Source: Strigamia acuminata
Taxonomy: Eukaryota; Arthropoda; Chilopoda; Geophilomorpha; Linotaeniidae
Direction: 5' to 3'
Length of the DNA stretch: 64,000 bases
Assembly (NCBI GenBank): GCA_949358305.1
Contig: OX442314.1
Coordinates: forward strand, 9,355,060 to 9,419,059
Position 1 is the stretch's first letter; each line of letters opens with the position of its first letter. Shown in pieces: positions 34,630-48,239 of this stretch. Below the pieces are notes generated by a model. It was not told the origin of the DNA. It was given only the letters and a program-made list of their open reading frames with translations, and did no database searches. Made by a program: the position numbers and the translations under genes.

Positions 34630-35735
34630 AATATGCAAATCCACCATTTTGTTTTCTGACTTTCCCTTTGATCTTTTTGTTTCAATTAAAAAAACCCATC
34701 AAATTAACTGCAAACTTTGCTCATTTCAAACCTGATTCAATTAAATAGAGAGAGAAAGAGAGACATTCACTATATTCACTATACACACAATTAAAAAATT
34801 CCACCATTTTTTCCCCTCATCTCTATTAACTCGTTTCTTTCTTTTTTATTACCCTCTTTAAGCCTAATTTCACTGCTTTTAATAGAGTACAGAAGACAAA
34901 ATGACACCCAAATCAAATTGCTACCAAATTTGAATATTCATGAGACAAAAAACACACAAAAACAAAATTACACACAAAATGGAGAATCAAATTCAAATAT
35001 TTTCCAAAAAAAAAAAAAAAAAAAAATCTTTTGCAAAACATTTTTTTTTTCAGAAAAAAAAAAAAAAATGGCGGAACAAATGACTTTTACTCGTGTTTCC
35101 AACCCACTGACTCTCTAAACCACTTTGGTCCATTTTTCAAACAAAACAAAGTCGAAAAATTTAAAAATCAAATCTGCTGTTTAGGCCAGCCAGACTCGGA
35201 GCATACATAGGGGACATTGATGGATCCCCATTTTCAAATCATTTCCGCCATTTTGAATGCACAAAACAGCATTTTGATGCATTTTCTAAACTCTCTCCCA
35301 TTTTTCCCCCTTTCAAATTCAATACAAACGAGACATTTCCATTCAATTTGAATGGATTTGTCCCAAGAGTGCTGCAGCAAAGCAAACCAAATGACTAACC
35401 AAATAATTGCAAGTCAAGGATGAAACGTCGACTACATCGCGTCCAATTGGCAGTCAACTGAAACCAAACCCCAAGCGCCACTTGATTAGGGCACCCACGT
35501 GACCACGTCCAGCGCTGAACACCTGTCTCTCTCGCTATCATGATTCAGAGCTTGTCAATAAGGGATCTATCTGCATTCATGCACCAAAGGGGTCAGAATT
35601 AATCTAGCCGTGCTCGTTATTGTCACTGTATTCGCTCCATTGTATTGGCAAATTTCAGGGCGTTTATTGTGATTCAGAGGTTCTGTTTGGGTGATTTTTG
35701 GTGTTTTTTATAAAAGGCAAAAACGGAAATATATT
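34346..35735. other. Non-coding with long poly(A) tracts
   Basis: Poly(A) at about 34592-34626, 35007-35025 and 35055-35068. No gene recognised. Confidence 0.4.
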
Positions 35736-35990
35736 TTTTAAAAATCCGTTTGAAATCCTGTAATTTTCAAATCCATGGTAAATCCCTGAATTTTTTTTAG
35801 TAAATCTTTGAAATCTTAAAAATCTCTGAAATCCAAGAAAATCTTACAAAATCTATTGTTAATTCTCCAAAATCCTATAAAATACATAAAATCCTTCAAA
35901 TTGACTTGTAAATCGTGGCAAAATCTTTACAGAAATCTTGACAAATCTGGCTGAAATCTTAAAATCTTCAAAATCTTGTGCTTTTTTTTT
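35736..35990. repeat. Degenerate AAATCTTGAAATCC array
   Basis: Short imperfect AAATC/TGAAATC repeats like the minisatellite inside the 7.2-7.75 kb element, but without its TIRs. Confidence 0.6.
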
Positions 35991-36109
35991 ATCGGCTTTC
36001 AATGAGGATTTTACGACTGTTTTCACATTAGATGCGTTAAATGTTAAATGGATTTCCGAAATCCTGATTTCCTTGATTTTCAGATATCAAGTATAAATCG
36101 GATCTATAA

Positions 36110-36760
36110 AAACGGGCAGCGTCCAAATTTGCGATGACCGGATTTGCGATGGAAAAAATTGCGATCCCAAATCTGCAATGACCGTAATTGCGACCTTCCA
36201 AATTTGCGACGCACATTAATATTAAATCGCTCCCAACAATGCGACCTCCCAAATTTGCAATTTATAAAAAATGGTTCCACGACACCACCGCCAATTTGTA
36301 ACCGAAACGAAAAATGACTAAAAACGATCAGAATTGAAAGAAAACCACCCAAAACGACCAAAAAACAATCAAAAATGACCGAAAACGACAAAAAATGACC
36401 AAAAACGACCTACAATGACCGAAAACGTGCCAAAACGACCTAAAACGTGCCAAAAGCAACCAAAAAAGACCAACAACGACCGAAAATGACCGAAAACGAC
36501 CAAAAATGACAAAAAACGACTTAAAATAACCGAAAACGTGCCAAAACAACCTAAAACGTGCCAAAAGCGACCAAAAATAACCAAAAACGTGGCAAAACGA
36601 CCTAAAACGTGCCAAAAGCGACCAATAATGACCAATAATGACCAAAAACGTGCCAAAAACGATCTAAATCGACCGAAAACGTGCCAAAAACGACCTAAAT
36701 CGACCGAAAACGTGCCAAAAACGACCTAAAATGACCGTAAATGTACAGAATACAACAGAA
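36110..36760. repeat. Two arrays: ATTTGCGATGACC units, then 10-11 bp GACCAAAAAC units
   Basis: 36115-36270 repeats AATTTGCGA-type blocks. 36330-36740 alternates GACCAAAAAC, GACCTAAAAC and GTGCCAAAA at 10-11 bp. Confidence 0.82.
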
Positions 36761-37810
36761 AATAAACGAAAATTTGCAACGAGGGCGACGACAAAAACTT
36801 TATGAAACGATTATGGGTGCAACAGTGGCAAAGGCGAATCAAACAAACGAAACATTTTTAAACCGTCGCAATTTAAAAACGTCGCAATTTTTGAAGCAAT
36901 TTTAGCGATTGCAAATTTGCCCACCGCAAATGTGCTCCTACACACACAAACACTAAAACCTTGAACGCATTGACAAAAATGCATATTTTAATATATTCAT
37001 TTATCTTAAAAAAAAAAAAAAAAAAAAGCATAAAACCCAATTTAAATGCCGCATGCATGTTTCCCTCAATAGAAACAGCATCAAGCACCGACCAAAAACC
37101 TGCAATTAATTTTTTGCTCATTCCAATCTCAATTTCCCAAAATCTTCCCATCCCTGCCCCAATTATTTCCTTTATCAAATTCCGTCTCAACCCTTTGACT
37201 CCCAACACTACAGAGCATGGTGGACCTCTCCAATACTCTTGAATAATCGTCTTGTTTACAACAAAATTGCCAACTCACCATCAACTTTTCAACTCCGCTG
37301 AACCCCATTAAGAAACTCATCAACGCTCCATACAAAATTGACTTTTAATTGCGCACAAATGAGCAACTCGCCACCATTTTCAACACACACCCACAACTCC
37401 GCTCGCTGCAGCCGGAAGTCTCCCTACAGCGCTTCCTGTTGACCGGCAAACGACACTCGATGACCATCAAAGGGTGGACAACAAAGACGCTTCAATTTAT
37501 GCAAGGATGTCGCACATTTTCTATTTTACGGCGGGGGGGGGGGCGTTATTCCAAACCGGCCAATGGTCAGAGAGGTTCCACGAGCGAAATGGGGGTAAAT
37601 GGAGGGGGGATTAAAGTGTTGTGCATGTTTTTTATACCTACCCCCGCCTCGCCAGGTCAATAAAAATAAATATTGTGGCGCGACCTCGTTATAACGAATT
37701 TTTGTTTAGCGTCGTTTTGATTGGGATTTCGTTGTAGCGAGGTCGGATGTTACACTCGTTTACAATGTCCGAGCAATCAAAATGCGAAGAATGAGTCCGG
37801 GAGCGGGGCT
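36761..37810. other. Non-coding; poly(A), G run and a CGTTATAACGA core
   Basis: Poly(A) at 37010-37027, G10 near 37531, ETS-type CCGGAAGT at 37412-37419, and CTCGTTATAACGAATTT near 37686. No gene. Confidence 0.4.
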
Positions 37811-37826
37811 GAGATGTAATCCTTTC

Positions 37827-37972
37827 ACTTCCGGTTAGAGATCACTTCCGGTCGCGAGTGCGGACGACTGAGCGGTGCGAAATTTCAATATGCGCGTTTT
37901 ATTCGCTAAACCAAAACGACCCCCGCGGTGGAGTAATGGCGCATGCGCATTGATGAAACCATTATGACGTCG
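37827..37972. promoter_or_regulatory. CpG-rich promoter-like cluster: two ETS, one NRF1, one CRE
   Basis: ACTTCCGG at 37827-37834 and 37844-37851, GCGCATGCGCA (NRF1) at 37939-37949, and TGACGTCG (CRE) at 37965-37972, in CpG-rich DNA that runs to about 38120. This resembles a TATA-less animal promoter. No coding exon was recognised on either side. Confidence 0.5.
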
Positions 37973-38339
37973 CGTTTTGTGTACACACTCAGATTTCTGT
38001 CTTGCTTGATTTACGAGCGACCTCCCACGCAGTCGAGAATGCGAGATGACCCGACATTCCGCTAAAGATTTGTTTGTTTGCGACGTCGGAGTGCGTCGTC
38101 GTGCAAAGTCAAGTTTACGCGCATAAAAGAGAGAACAATTGCGCTAAAAGTCGGCGAAAGAAAGTAATTATTGTCCTTTTATTTTTTATTTATTTTCGTT
38201 TTTTAGTTTTATGAGGGTTTGGTTGATTAAGTGTGATTTTCAGGATATTTATTGATGTCGGTTGTTTAGGTGGTCATCTGAAGATGGATCAAATCGAATG
38301 CTTTGAACAAAAGCGCGTAATTGTAAGTGTTTCAAAGAC

Positions 38340-39190
38340 AGTTACATTGATGTATGAAGGAAAAGTGAATAAAATGGGAGTCTAAATGATGAAAAGTGAA
38401 TAAAATGGGATTCAAAATGATGAAAAGTGAATAAAATGAGTTGGCCTTCATTTTAAAAGATGAAAAGTGAATAAACAAGAGGAAAAACGACCATAAAGAG
38501 CTTACAAATGACCTGAAATGGCATAAAAATGTCCATAGACAAAATAAAAATGTCCATAAGACCATAAGCAGGATCAAAATGCCAATAAGCAGGATCAAAA
38601 TTACCAAAACATCATAAATGACCATAAACCATAAAAAATATCAAGAACAGAATAAAAGTGACTAAAAATAAAATGAAAATAACCAAAAACAGAATAAGAA
38701 TGACTAAAAACCGAACAAAAACAACTGAAAATAGAATAAAAAGACTAAAAACAGAGTAAAAACGACTACAAACAGAATACTAACGACTAAAAACAGAATA
38801 AAAAGACTAAAAACAGAATAAAAACGACTAAAAACGACTAAAAAGAGAATAAAAAGACTAAAACAGAATAAAAACGATTAAAAAAGACTAAAAACGACTA
38901 AAAACAGAAAGATTACCAAAAACAGAATTAAAACGACTTAAAACAGAAAGATCACCAAAAACAGAATTAAAACGACTTAAAAAAGAAAGATCACCAAAAA
39001 CAAAATAAAAACGACTTAAAAAAGAAAGATAACCAAAAACTCACTAAAAACAACCAAAAACAGAATAAAAACGACTTAAAAAAGAAAGATCACCAAAAAC
39101 TCACTAAAAACAACCAAAATCAAAATAAAATCGACTTAAAACAAAAAAGATCAACAAAAACTCACTAAAAACAACCAAAAACCACCAAAC
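38340..39190. repeat. ~20-bp arrays (GACTAAAAACAGAATAAAAA and relatives)
   Basis: 38350-38470 repeats GAAAAGTGAATAAAATG. 38640-39180 repeats ACTAAAAACAGAATAAAAAC and ACTTAAAAAAGAAAGATCAC. Degenerate, 20-40 bp. Confidence 0.85.
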
Positions 39191-41689
39191 ATCATTATAA
39201 AAAAAAAAAAAAAACCCAAAAACAATCAAAAGTACACGCGTACACGCATTCTGCACGTTTCGTCCCACCACTCTTCACCCAAACCCCCAGCTGCAACCTG
39301 AAGTTCACCCACAACCCAAACTCGCAAACCCACTCGACGAATGTTCATTTCGCCTTTCCAAGCAACCACTTGTGTTTCCATCCAGGTGAGTGCCCGCATT
39401 CGCGAGGTCGGTTACGGTTACGGCGCTCGGATTTACGGCGTCTCCTCTCTTTCTCAATCAGTCCGATTTTCCACTTAATTGCAGCGTCGTTTTGGTGGAT
39501 CCTCGTGTCGCTGGCAGGTGGCGCTTTCGCTCAGTCGAGTGCTAATGAAGGAAATTACCCGCTCTGAATATTTTCTTCCATTTCTCCGCTCGCTCGAGCG
39601 AACGACGCTTCACCTGCATTTGTCATGCGACTGAGCACGGGGATTTGTTCTCCCATTAATCCCCCCCCAACCCCCTCTGTGTTCGCCTTCGTGTACTTCT
39701 TCAATTCCCGACGACTAAGATGATGAGCGCGCGTCCCTCGAGGAATTACGGATTTGTTCGCGGGGATTAAGATTTGATCTCGATTAATAATAAAACGAGC
39801 AGAGAGATTTCACCGGCGAATGACGTAATCACTTACTTCCGGTGTTCGGACGAATGATTTTTTAAATGTCGAGGATTATTGGTATTTCTTTTGGCTTGTT
39901 AAGAGCTTTGCAAATGCAAATGGCGTCTTATTCCAATTTAATTTCCACTCACTCGCACTCGATTGGGTGTGGAAGACATTTTTTTTAATGACACACCTTG
40001 GGAGTCGTTTTTGCATAATTTCCTTCTTCGTGGGTCGTTTCGCGCTAATTCGGAACATTTTTCATTTTTTTTTCTTTCTTTTTGAATGGTAAAAAATAAA
40101 AAATGCAGTAAAAGTTGACAACAACTTGAAGTCCGCGCCGTAAGTATAGAATAATCAGTTTTTTTGAAATATTTCTTTTTGCGCTTCATCTGGAATCAAA
40201 CCAATTTTTTAATAAATGTATTTTGTCATTAGAATTCATTTAAAATTAAAAGCTTTATAATTTTTTTAGAAAAATAAATTAGGCACTGATTTTACATAAA
40301 AATGGGGTTGACGTAAGTATAGAATATTTTAGGTTTGATGCAAAAAAATGGATAAAATTAACATCGCGTAACCTGCCTTTGTCTGATTAGTCAATCAGTG
40401 ATTACGTCATCAATTTTCTGCCATTTTTGAGTTGTATTACTTGCTATTTTCTTATTTTGAAGCAATCCCTTGTACAAAACTTGCAACCACTGTGGAAATC
40501 GCTGAAATATAGCGATTAAAGGCACTAGGGGCTCTCCAAACAACAAATTGATAGAAGATTAGGAAGAAATTGGAAGAAATTAATCAATTGCATCAAAAAT
40601 TCTAACAAAAACATGAAAACCAAATGTCCATAAACATCAAAACACAACAATCAAACTTCCGCAAAGTCCCCAACAACAAAAAATAATAAATAACAAAAAC
40701 AAAAAAAAAAACACAATAAAAAAAATCCCAAAATGCACTCCAAAATTTCTCTCCAGTTATTAACAACCCAATTTGTTATCCCCAAACGACTCTCAACTTC
40801 ATTTGTCCAAATTTTTCTTTCTCCAATCCCATGTCCCCCTTGTTCCACTTTCTCCGCAAACATCGCCCTCTTCCTGCCAACCGAGGACTTTTCGTCCAAA
40901 GAAACGCAACCCATCGAGTCATTTATGTCCCTCTACAACCGGAAGTGCATCATAATCTCATAGCTCGCCTTCTGCCAAAATGAAAGCGATTTCCTGTCAC
41001 TCGCTCGACCTCGCCGCCATGATTAATGGCCGCCGCGCGCACTCAACTCGCCTCTAACCTGTGTTTACTCTGCAAAATCAATGCGCTTTTTCTGTCACGT
41101 GTCCATTAACTCGTCCACGGACTGTCTGTCAATATTGCGACACTTTTCCCGGCCCGGGGGGACTTGTTCTCGGTCGGCAGCGACGATTGTTTGACTTGTT
41201 TCCATGGAAACGTGTGTCTAATTGAGTTAAAAGGAGCGAGTTCGAGGGGGAAGTTTTTCCTATCCCCGGTAGAGGTCCGCGGTAATTGGACGCTGCCCCG
41301 CCATTGTGTCGCAGCGCAGAAATGCGACACCGGGAATTTTTTACCTGGGGAATATACGTTACGTAGGATTTTGATTAAATGGAAAGAAAAAAAAATGCGG
41401 GAAGTGACTTTTGTTCGCTTTCGAGGACTTTTCGGAGACGGTGAAATTAATATTTCTGCAAAAGAAAAGCCGGAGATGGTGGAAAATGCGTGCTTTGTGT
41501 TTCAAGAGGTTTTGCGAGCAGTATTTGATACAGGAACATGTAATTTGATGTTCTAGTGGAGAAAGAGGATGTTGACAATAGATGTGTTGCATCTACAGTA
41601 TGTGGATGCAACTTCGGTCCGTCGATCGGCTTACGGATACAAAAAGGGTCGTGGAACGCTTTAATTTTGATCTTGGGTCCGTTTCGTTG
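39191..41689. other. Non-coding with ETS- and CTCF-like sites
   Basis: GCAGGTGGCGCT at 39514-39525 (fly-type CTCF core), ACTTCCGG at 39835-39842, CCGGAAGT at 40939-40946. The frame at 41164-41556 has no start context or recognisable domain. Confidence 0.4.
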
Positions 41690-41870
41690 CTTCATTTAGA
41701 CTAATTCGATGGTGCTCTACAACTTTGTAATTGGAAATTTTGTCGTATCTCTAGTGGTTTCGAAGTTTCCGGATGAATGACCTTGAAGGTGGCCTCGAAG
41801 GTCAAATCGGAGTTCGGCGTTGAGTTGCCCCCACCCAACTTCCTATTTACTTCAATCAACAGATTTGAGC
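41690..41870 (-). mobile_element. Fragment like the interior of the 3048-3815 hAT element
   Basis: On the minus strand it shares AAGTTGTAGAGCACCATC, TTCAAGGTCATTCA and AGGAAGTTGGGTG, in the same order, with 3560-3720. No ends were recognised. Confidence 0.6.
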
Positions 41871-42755
41871 TAACTCTTTTCGTTTGAATGATATTGCATC
41901 CTGTTGTGCGATATCATTTCGTTTAACGGCTTTTAGGTTTAAGGACAACCCTGGGTTTATTATGTACAGATCACAGAGTGACAAGACAATTTCAAACAAA
42001 ATGGCTGCCAATCTAAACTTAACAATTAACTGTTGAAAGAAATGTTTTTCACTGATTTTATTATGCCACCTAGTGCAGAAAAGTGGCATAATGATGCACG
42101 GCGCTCCCATTAATGGTGTTTTATGTTATAAATATTAAGTTATGTTATTAATAATTGAAAAACTATTGGTATTTACTCATTTTTGTCTTCAGTTTTCTCT
42201 CCATCCACGTCTAGGCCAAGATATTGAGTTACTTTTACAAAAGATGCTTGTCGACACAGGGCTGTGCTGTCGCGAAGGGTGAAAAGTGAGCCCCACTTCC
42301 GGTTGTAGAGAGACAGCAAATCGAGCAATAACAAAACACTTTTGTGATTTATTCGTGATTTTTTTACGTGTATTATTCACTCGCAGCTCATTTACAAGCA
42401 TCAGAAACACATCACGCATGCGCAGTTAAATTATAAATGTATTATAACATATATTTATGTTTTTACAACACTACAGCCGAAGTTTCATTGTGTGCAGTTT
42501 TCGATTTCTCTGCTTCAAGAGTTTCTAATGTGCGATATACACAAACCAACACACGTGACTGATTGCTGCAAGCCCCTCCGCAGGAGGGAGGAAAGTTCGT
42601 GATAATAGAGTGGACTGATGTACCTAGGCATAATGCAAATTGACAAAGCAAACTCATTTTCCTAACTGCAGATATTATAAAACAGGTCAGGTCACAGTGA
42701 TCATCGAGATAAATGGAAATTTCAAGAGTGGTTGGTTATTGCATTTCCTACTATC
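41871..42755. other. Non-coding; promoter-like pair listed separately
   Basis: GCCACCTAGTGCAG at 42065-42078 is a weak CTCF-like match. No exon recognised. Confidence 0.4.
42295..42424. promoter_or_regulatory. ETS plus NRF1 pair
   Basis: ACTTCCGG at 42295-42302 and ACGCATGCGCA at 42414-42424 lie 112 bp apart, the combination typical of housekeeping promoters. The gene it would serve is not visible. Confidence 0.4.
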
Positions 42756-43485
42756 GAAATGGCCCGAAAATTCACTTTTTTGGACCGAAAATTCATTTTT
42801 CGGACCAAAAATTTTGGACCAAAAATTCATTTTTTAGACCGAAAATTCATTTTTTTTAACCAAAAATTCATTTTTTTTAAACCAAAAATTCATTTTTTTA
42901 AACCAAAAATTCATTTTTTTAAACCAAAAATTCATTTTTTAAACCAAAAATTTTTTGAATTTTTGAACCAAAAATTTTTTGAACCAAAAATTCGTTTTTG
43001 GAACCAAAAATTCATTTTTTGAACCAAAAATTCATTTATTGAACCAAAAATTCATTTTTTGAACCAAAAATTCATTTTTTGAACCCAAAATTCATTTTTT
43101 GAACCCAAAATTCATTTTTTGAACCCAAAATTCATTTTTTGAACCCAAAATTTATTTTTTGAACCAAAAATTCATTTTTTGAACCAAAAATTCATTTTTT
43201 GAACCAAAAATTCATTTTGTGAACCAAAAATTCATTTTGTGAACCAAAAATTCATTTTGTGAACCAAAAATTCATTTTGTGAACCAAAAATTCATTTTGT
43301 GAACCAAAAATTCATTTTTTAACCAAAAATTCATTTTTTGAACCCAAAATTCATTTTTTGAACCCAAAATTCATTTTTTGAACCCAAAATTCATTTTTTG
43401 AACCCAAAATTCATTTTTTGAACCCAAAATTCATTTTTTGAACCCAAAATTCATTTTTTGAACCAAAAATTCATTTTTGCATAGT
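42756..43485. repeat. 20-bp tandem array (GAACCAAAAATTCATTTTTT)
   Basis: About 36 units; exact 20-bp spacing at 43201-43300, where a TTCATTTTGT variant occurs in several neighbours, a sign of local homogenisation. Confidence 0.97.
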
Positions 43486-46400
43486 TTACCCACACATTGT
43501 TATCCAGAAAATAAAATGTCGGTTTACATCCCTTTTTTCCACATATTTGAAAAAACGACAAAACAGACAAAAGGAAACAAATTAGACAATTATTCCTCTG
43601 ACAGGTGAACTGATTGAGGAGTACACGGGCAGGTGAAGGGGATCCAGACCATTGCCTTGCTGTCAGATACCACATCAATTTCCTCATCTAATCCATCCCA
43701 TTAGGCAAATGGCGGGTAATAATAAGACGACGTCACGTCACTTCCGGGTCAAACAATAAAGCTCTAACATCCTGGTTTATTGTCCAAATAGATTTGTTGT
43801 TTTATATATTTTTTTGTTTCAACAACAGGTGAGATTGATGAACATTTTGCCGACACTTTCCGTGCAATCCCCAAAAACTCCGCCCTCCGGTTGGGCTTCC
43901 CCGCAATGTGTTTTTCATCCAATTAAACCCAATCAATCTCTCATTGACACGCAACTTTTCCTTTTTCATTAACCCAAACGTCCTGCACCGGTGTAAAGTT
44001 ACGACCTGTACGCATGCCCATCGGCTCGTTTTATTTCTCTTTTACGTGTGGATTTATTTTTTCTGTTTTGTCTTTTAACAAAACCGGAAATTAAAGCTCG
44101 GTTCCCCCTAATGCAATTAAGGATCCCCCCTGAGTGACCACTTTATTCACCTATGACGTGTTTTCACGTGTACGTCGTACATTTTTACGAGGCGTGTTAA
44201 AACAAGTTTCAGGTCACGGCGCTTTCACCTGTTCTCTAATAAACAAACATGGCACCCGATGCATGACCGCAAACAAAAACCCCGCGTGACCACTCGTTCA
44301 TCTTGCAGGTGATGTACAAATAATGAGACGCCAACAACACGCTTTCATTAACCGGCGCTACCTGGTGGCAAAATTTCGAAAACTCGCACTTCGGCATCCC
44401 ATTTAAAAGATTTACTAAATCCAACTCTCTACCTCCACGTAGTCACCCCTGAGACGCACAATTATGATTTTTAGACCAATAAAGCTAATTAGCGATAACC
44501 TACGCATGTTTCGATCGTAAAACCATCCGATTGTTGATCTATCGGTGAGGTTAAGAGTAGACGTGGCCCGGGTCTCCAGAATCCAAGAATTCTCACGTAT
44601 GAAGGAAAATAACCGGCATCTGAGGGCTCACGACATCAGAGGGTCAAAGTATAGTGGAATATGTATCTACAAAAAATATATAAAATTTAAAAAGGGCCCA
44701 TCTCAAAGCCAGGGGACCCATTTCAACATTTTGCACAGAGATAGTAAGTTAGTACTTACGCTGCAGCTTCCCTCTCAAACTTTGATTTTTTTTCTTTTTA
44801 AGTCTTTTGACCTAAATGCTCCACTCACTCAACCAATTCCATCACTTCCCTTCAAACCAGCCACTTAAAAAAAAACACACCCTAAAAAAAAATCCACTAA
44901 TTTAATCAATTAAAAACAAACTGATTGACACCCACCAGATGGCAACATCTCCCACCTGTTGACAATTTCGGTAATTGCATTTCAGTGTCTTTCCTTCGAT
45001 GTCCAGTCGGAGCAATAAGTTTACGCTGCACTTGTTCCCATCAAGACATAGCAGATGCGTCCTTTCCCTTCAATTCACCCCATCCCCTCTTAATATGGAG
45101 AAGAAGGGGGGACCGAAGCTTAATGAGAGAGCAGTTGCACGAGCAAGCAAATTGAATTAAGCTCTCGTAGAGTTTTCATGTCAAAAATAAAAATGGCCGA
45201 ATTGGTCGAGTTTGAAAAATCGTTTTCAAAGACTCCCGTCCCCCCCACCTACCCCTCACTCATCCCTTTCCCCACTCGTGACCATTCGTTCGAAGCGGAA
45301 TTCGATTAATGAGCACGCCTGGATGCCGCCATCGCGATTTTGAGCCTCTCTTTCATTTTCATTTCGACTTTAGAATTGAATGAAACCACCCAACCTCTTG
45401 CGCGTCCCCCGTAATGTCACAACACGTGCTGTCGAGTAATGTGGCTTATGTAAATCTAGTTTGGTAAATAGTAATTGGTGTTGAAATCGATGTTTTCACG
45501 TCGAATCGTGATTGGAAGATGATGTGTTGTCTTGGAAACGGAAATAACGGAAGATTTCACGTCATTTCCGGTATTTACACCTGACGATAATTATTTTTTA
45601 TTCTTCCCGTATCGACGTTTTTTGTCGTTTAGGAAAATAAACCCGCGGGTGAAGTTAATTATGCTATTCAACAAGAAAAATCGAATTAGGCCTATTTTCG
45701 ATGAAAACGAGCGAGTGGAAGTTTAGAAGGGAAAACTTTGGTATTGTAAGACTGCATTCCAATGTATGAGTGTAGCATTTACAAATAAGGAGTATTGAAC
45801 GATAGCAAAAACAAACCTGCGGGTAAAGTTAATTATGCATTTTCCGCAAAAAAAAAATCAATTAGACGCTACTTTTTCATGCAAAATGATTGAGCAAAAG
45901 TTTGAAAAGAAATCTCCAGCGGGCATTATTTTCAACCAAAAAAAATAATAACAATGTTTTAGAAAACTCACCTATAACATTTTTCTCCAAAATGGCTGAC
46001 ACCGACACCTAAAAGCAGAACAAAAATATGAAATTGAACTTTTATTGACTAAAGAAATTCCACTATCAAAACACAAAGTCATCAAAATGCCCAAAGTGCG
46101 CATGCGCACCGTCCGGATGCTACAATGATGAATACGCGAGTGAGTAGCCGGATTTCCGCATCGAATAACTTGACCCAATTTTAAATATGCAAATTTTCTT
46201 TCATACTTATTTACCCCGCCGTCCCTTTCTTGGTCTTTTACATTCACGCCCATTTGGTCTTAAACTAAAACCTCGCCAGGGGTCGACCCCCGTTACAACA
46301 AAGTCCCGACGTTTGCCACCTTTCGCTGTAGCGAGGTTTTATATCCAATTCATCGGCGCACGCGTAATGGCTTCCGCTCTAACAAGCCGACATCGTTTCC

Positions 46401-46735
46401 GTTTTTGGCGCTTTGATTTAATACTCGGCCGCCATATTTTTTTCTCTCATTCCTTTTATTTTGGGTGTTGGTCACTGGGCGGCATCTCTCATCAGTGGCC
46501 TCTTCATTGCACCCTTTTGTGTCGGAAGTTGTCGCTCGTAAAACGCGCCCATCCTCACGGCTTCACTACGCATGCGCAACGACTGTTTGTCTAAGTCGCC
46601 ATCATTCATCATTTAATCGTCTTGGGAAAAATCCTCAAAAAAATGCAACAAATCAAAACTTCCAAAAAAATTCGTTATAACGAGGTTTTCAAATAATATT
46701 ATTCTTTTAAGATAGTCAAACCCCATTGCAGTCAA
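43486..46735. other. Long non-coding stretch
   Basis: No supported gene. Notable sites: ACTTCCGG 43740-43747, CTACCTGGTGGCAAAA 44358-44373, and NRF1-type sites at 46097-46108 and 46568-46578. Isolated cores GTAGCGAGGTT (46329) and CGTTATAACGAGG (46673) occur near the right end. Confidence 0.4.
44931..44947 (+). promoter_or_regulatory. CTCF-like site CCCACCAGATGGCAACA
   Basis: Exact CCACCAGATGG on the plus strand, 560 bp from an opposite-strand CCACCAGG core at 44358. Confidence 0.4.
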
Positions 46736-47330
46736 ACCTCGTTATAACAAACCGCGATATAACGAATTTTTGTCATAACAAACCGCGATATAACGAATTT
46801 TTGTCATAACAAACCGCGATATAACGAATTTTCGTTATAACATACCACGATATAACAAATTTTCGTTTTTACAAACCGCAATAAAACAAATTTTCGTTAT
46901 AACATACCACAATATAACAAATTTTCGTTTTTACAAACCGCAATAAAACAAATTTTCGTTATAACAAACCACGATATAACAAATTTTCGTTATCACAAAT
47001 GCAATATAATGAATTTTCGTCATAACAAACCACAATATAACGAATTTTCGTTATAACAAACCGCAATATAACGAATTTTCGTTATAACAAACCGCGATAT
47101 AACGAATTTTCGTTATAACAAACGTAATATAAAGAATTTTCCTCATAACAAACCACGATATAACGAATTTTCGTTATAACAAACCACGATATAACAAATT
47201 TTCGTTTTCACAAACACAATATAATGAATTTTCGTCATAACAAACCACAATATAACGAATTTTCGTTATAACAAACCGCGATACAACAACTTTTCGTTTT
47301 TACAAATCCTAAAAAATGACTTGGTTGGTT
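46736..47330. repeat. 31-bp tandem array (GATATAACGAATTTTCGTTA)
   Basis: CGAATTTTCG at 47041, 47072 and 47103. About 18 units joining two TATAACGA-type palindromes with ACAAACCGC. Confidence 0.95.
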
Positions 47331-48239
47331 GGTTTTTGCCATTTTCGGTCACTTCGTTATAACGGGGTTGGACCATAAACCAACATTACTTTTTAACAAC
47401 TTCACACCGCTCTTTGGCTTGTCAAATTTCAATCTGCTAGCTCACAGCTCAACATGCACGCGCATTACCTCTGACTCATGACACCTGTGACTCACACCGC
47501 AAACACCTGTGGAAGTGGCCGAAATCCCTACTCGGCACTGGGCGTCTTTTCCGCGCCTCCTCCATCTTGCGGTCAACAGATGGAGACACTTTGTGGTCAC
47601 CTGAGTGCATCCATCAACGTCAACCACCTCTGACCACCCAAATCGATCACGTGACCAACGACCACTCAACAATCACAAATTCTCACCTTTGTAGCGTCAA
47701 TTGTTTTTTTTATTCATCAAAACTCTAATGGCTTCTAATTTTGTCTTGACGCCCCCCCACGCGTCCCCCCCGACCTGGTCACGCCTCGCGGATCGACCAA
47801 CGCGTCTGCGTTGACAGTTTTGGCCGGACGAAGAAGTGATGTGCGTTTGGCACGTGAAACAAATTCAATTTGGCAACTTCGTTGTAACGAGGTTTTCATT
47901 TTAAATATTTCATACTAATGGACGCGGGGGGTTGTGAATTTCTAATGAATTCACCTAACTCCATTAGTCGAGTGTAAATTATTAGCACAGACCAATTAAC
48001 CCTTGAGGTACTCACTTCATGCAACCTCGTTGCAAACTCCATCAAATTTGCATCGCCCGCCGTCACTTCCTTCGTTCGGATTTGAATTTTAAACTTCGCA
48101 GGTGTAAATCTTCAATTAAAAGGATTAAATCGCCTAATCCGGTTAGAAATTTTTTTTTTTTATTAAATCACAAACATATTAAAAGATAACTCTATAGTCT
48201 TGACTTTTTAAATACTTTGGTGGGATTTGGATGCTAAAA
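47331..48239. other. Non-coding DNA
   Basis: CTTCGTTATAACGGGGTT near 47352 and CTTCGTTGTAACGAGG near 47879. No gene recognised. Confidence 0.4.

Noticed and set aside
39301-39411. Possible short exon ending at CATCCAG with a GTGAGT donor
   Set aside because: The donor is good but the 15-codon frame before it has no partner exon and no similarity that I recognise.
41164-41556. 130-codon frame in GC-richer DNA
   Set aside because: No ATG at its start, no splice signals and no family resemblance; not enough to call a gene.
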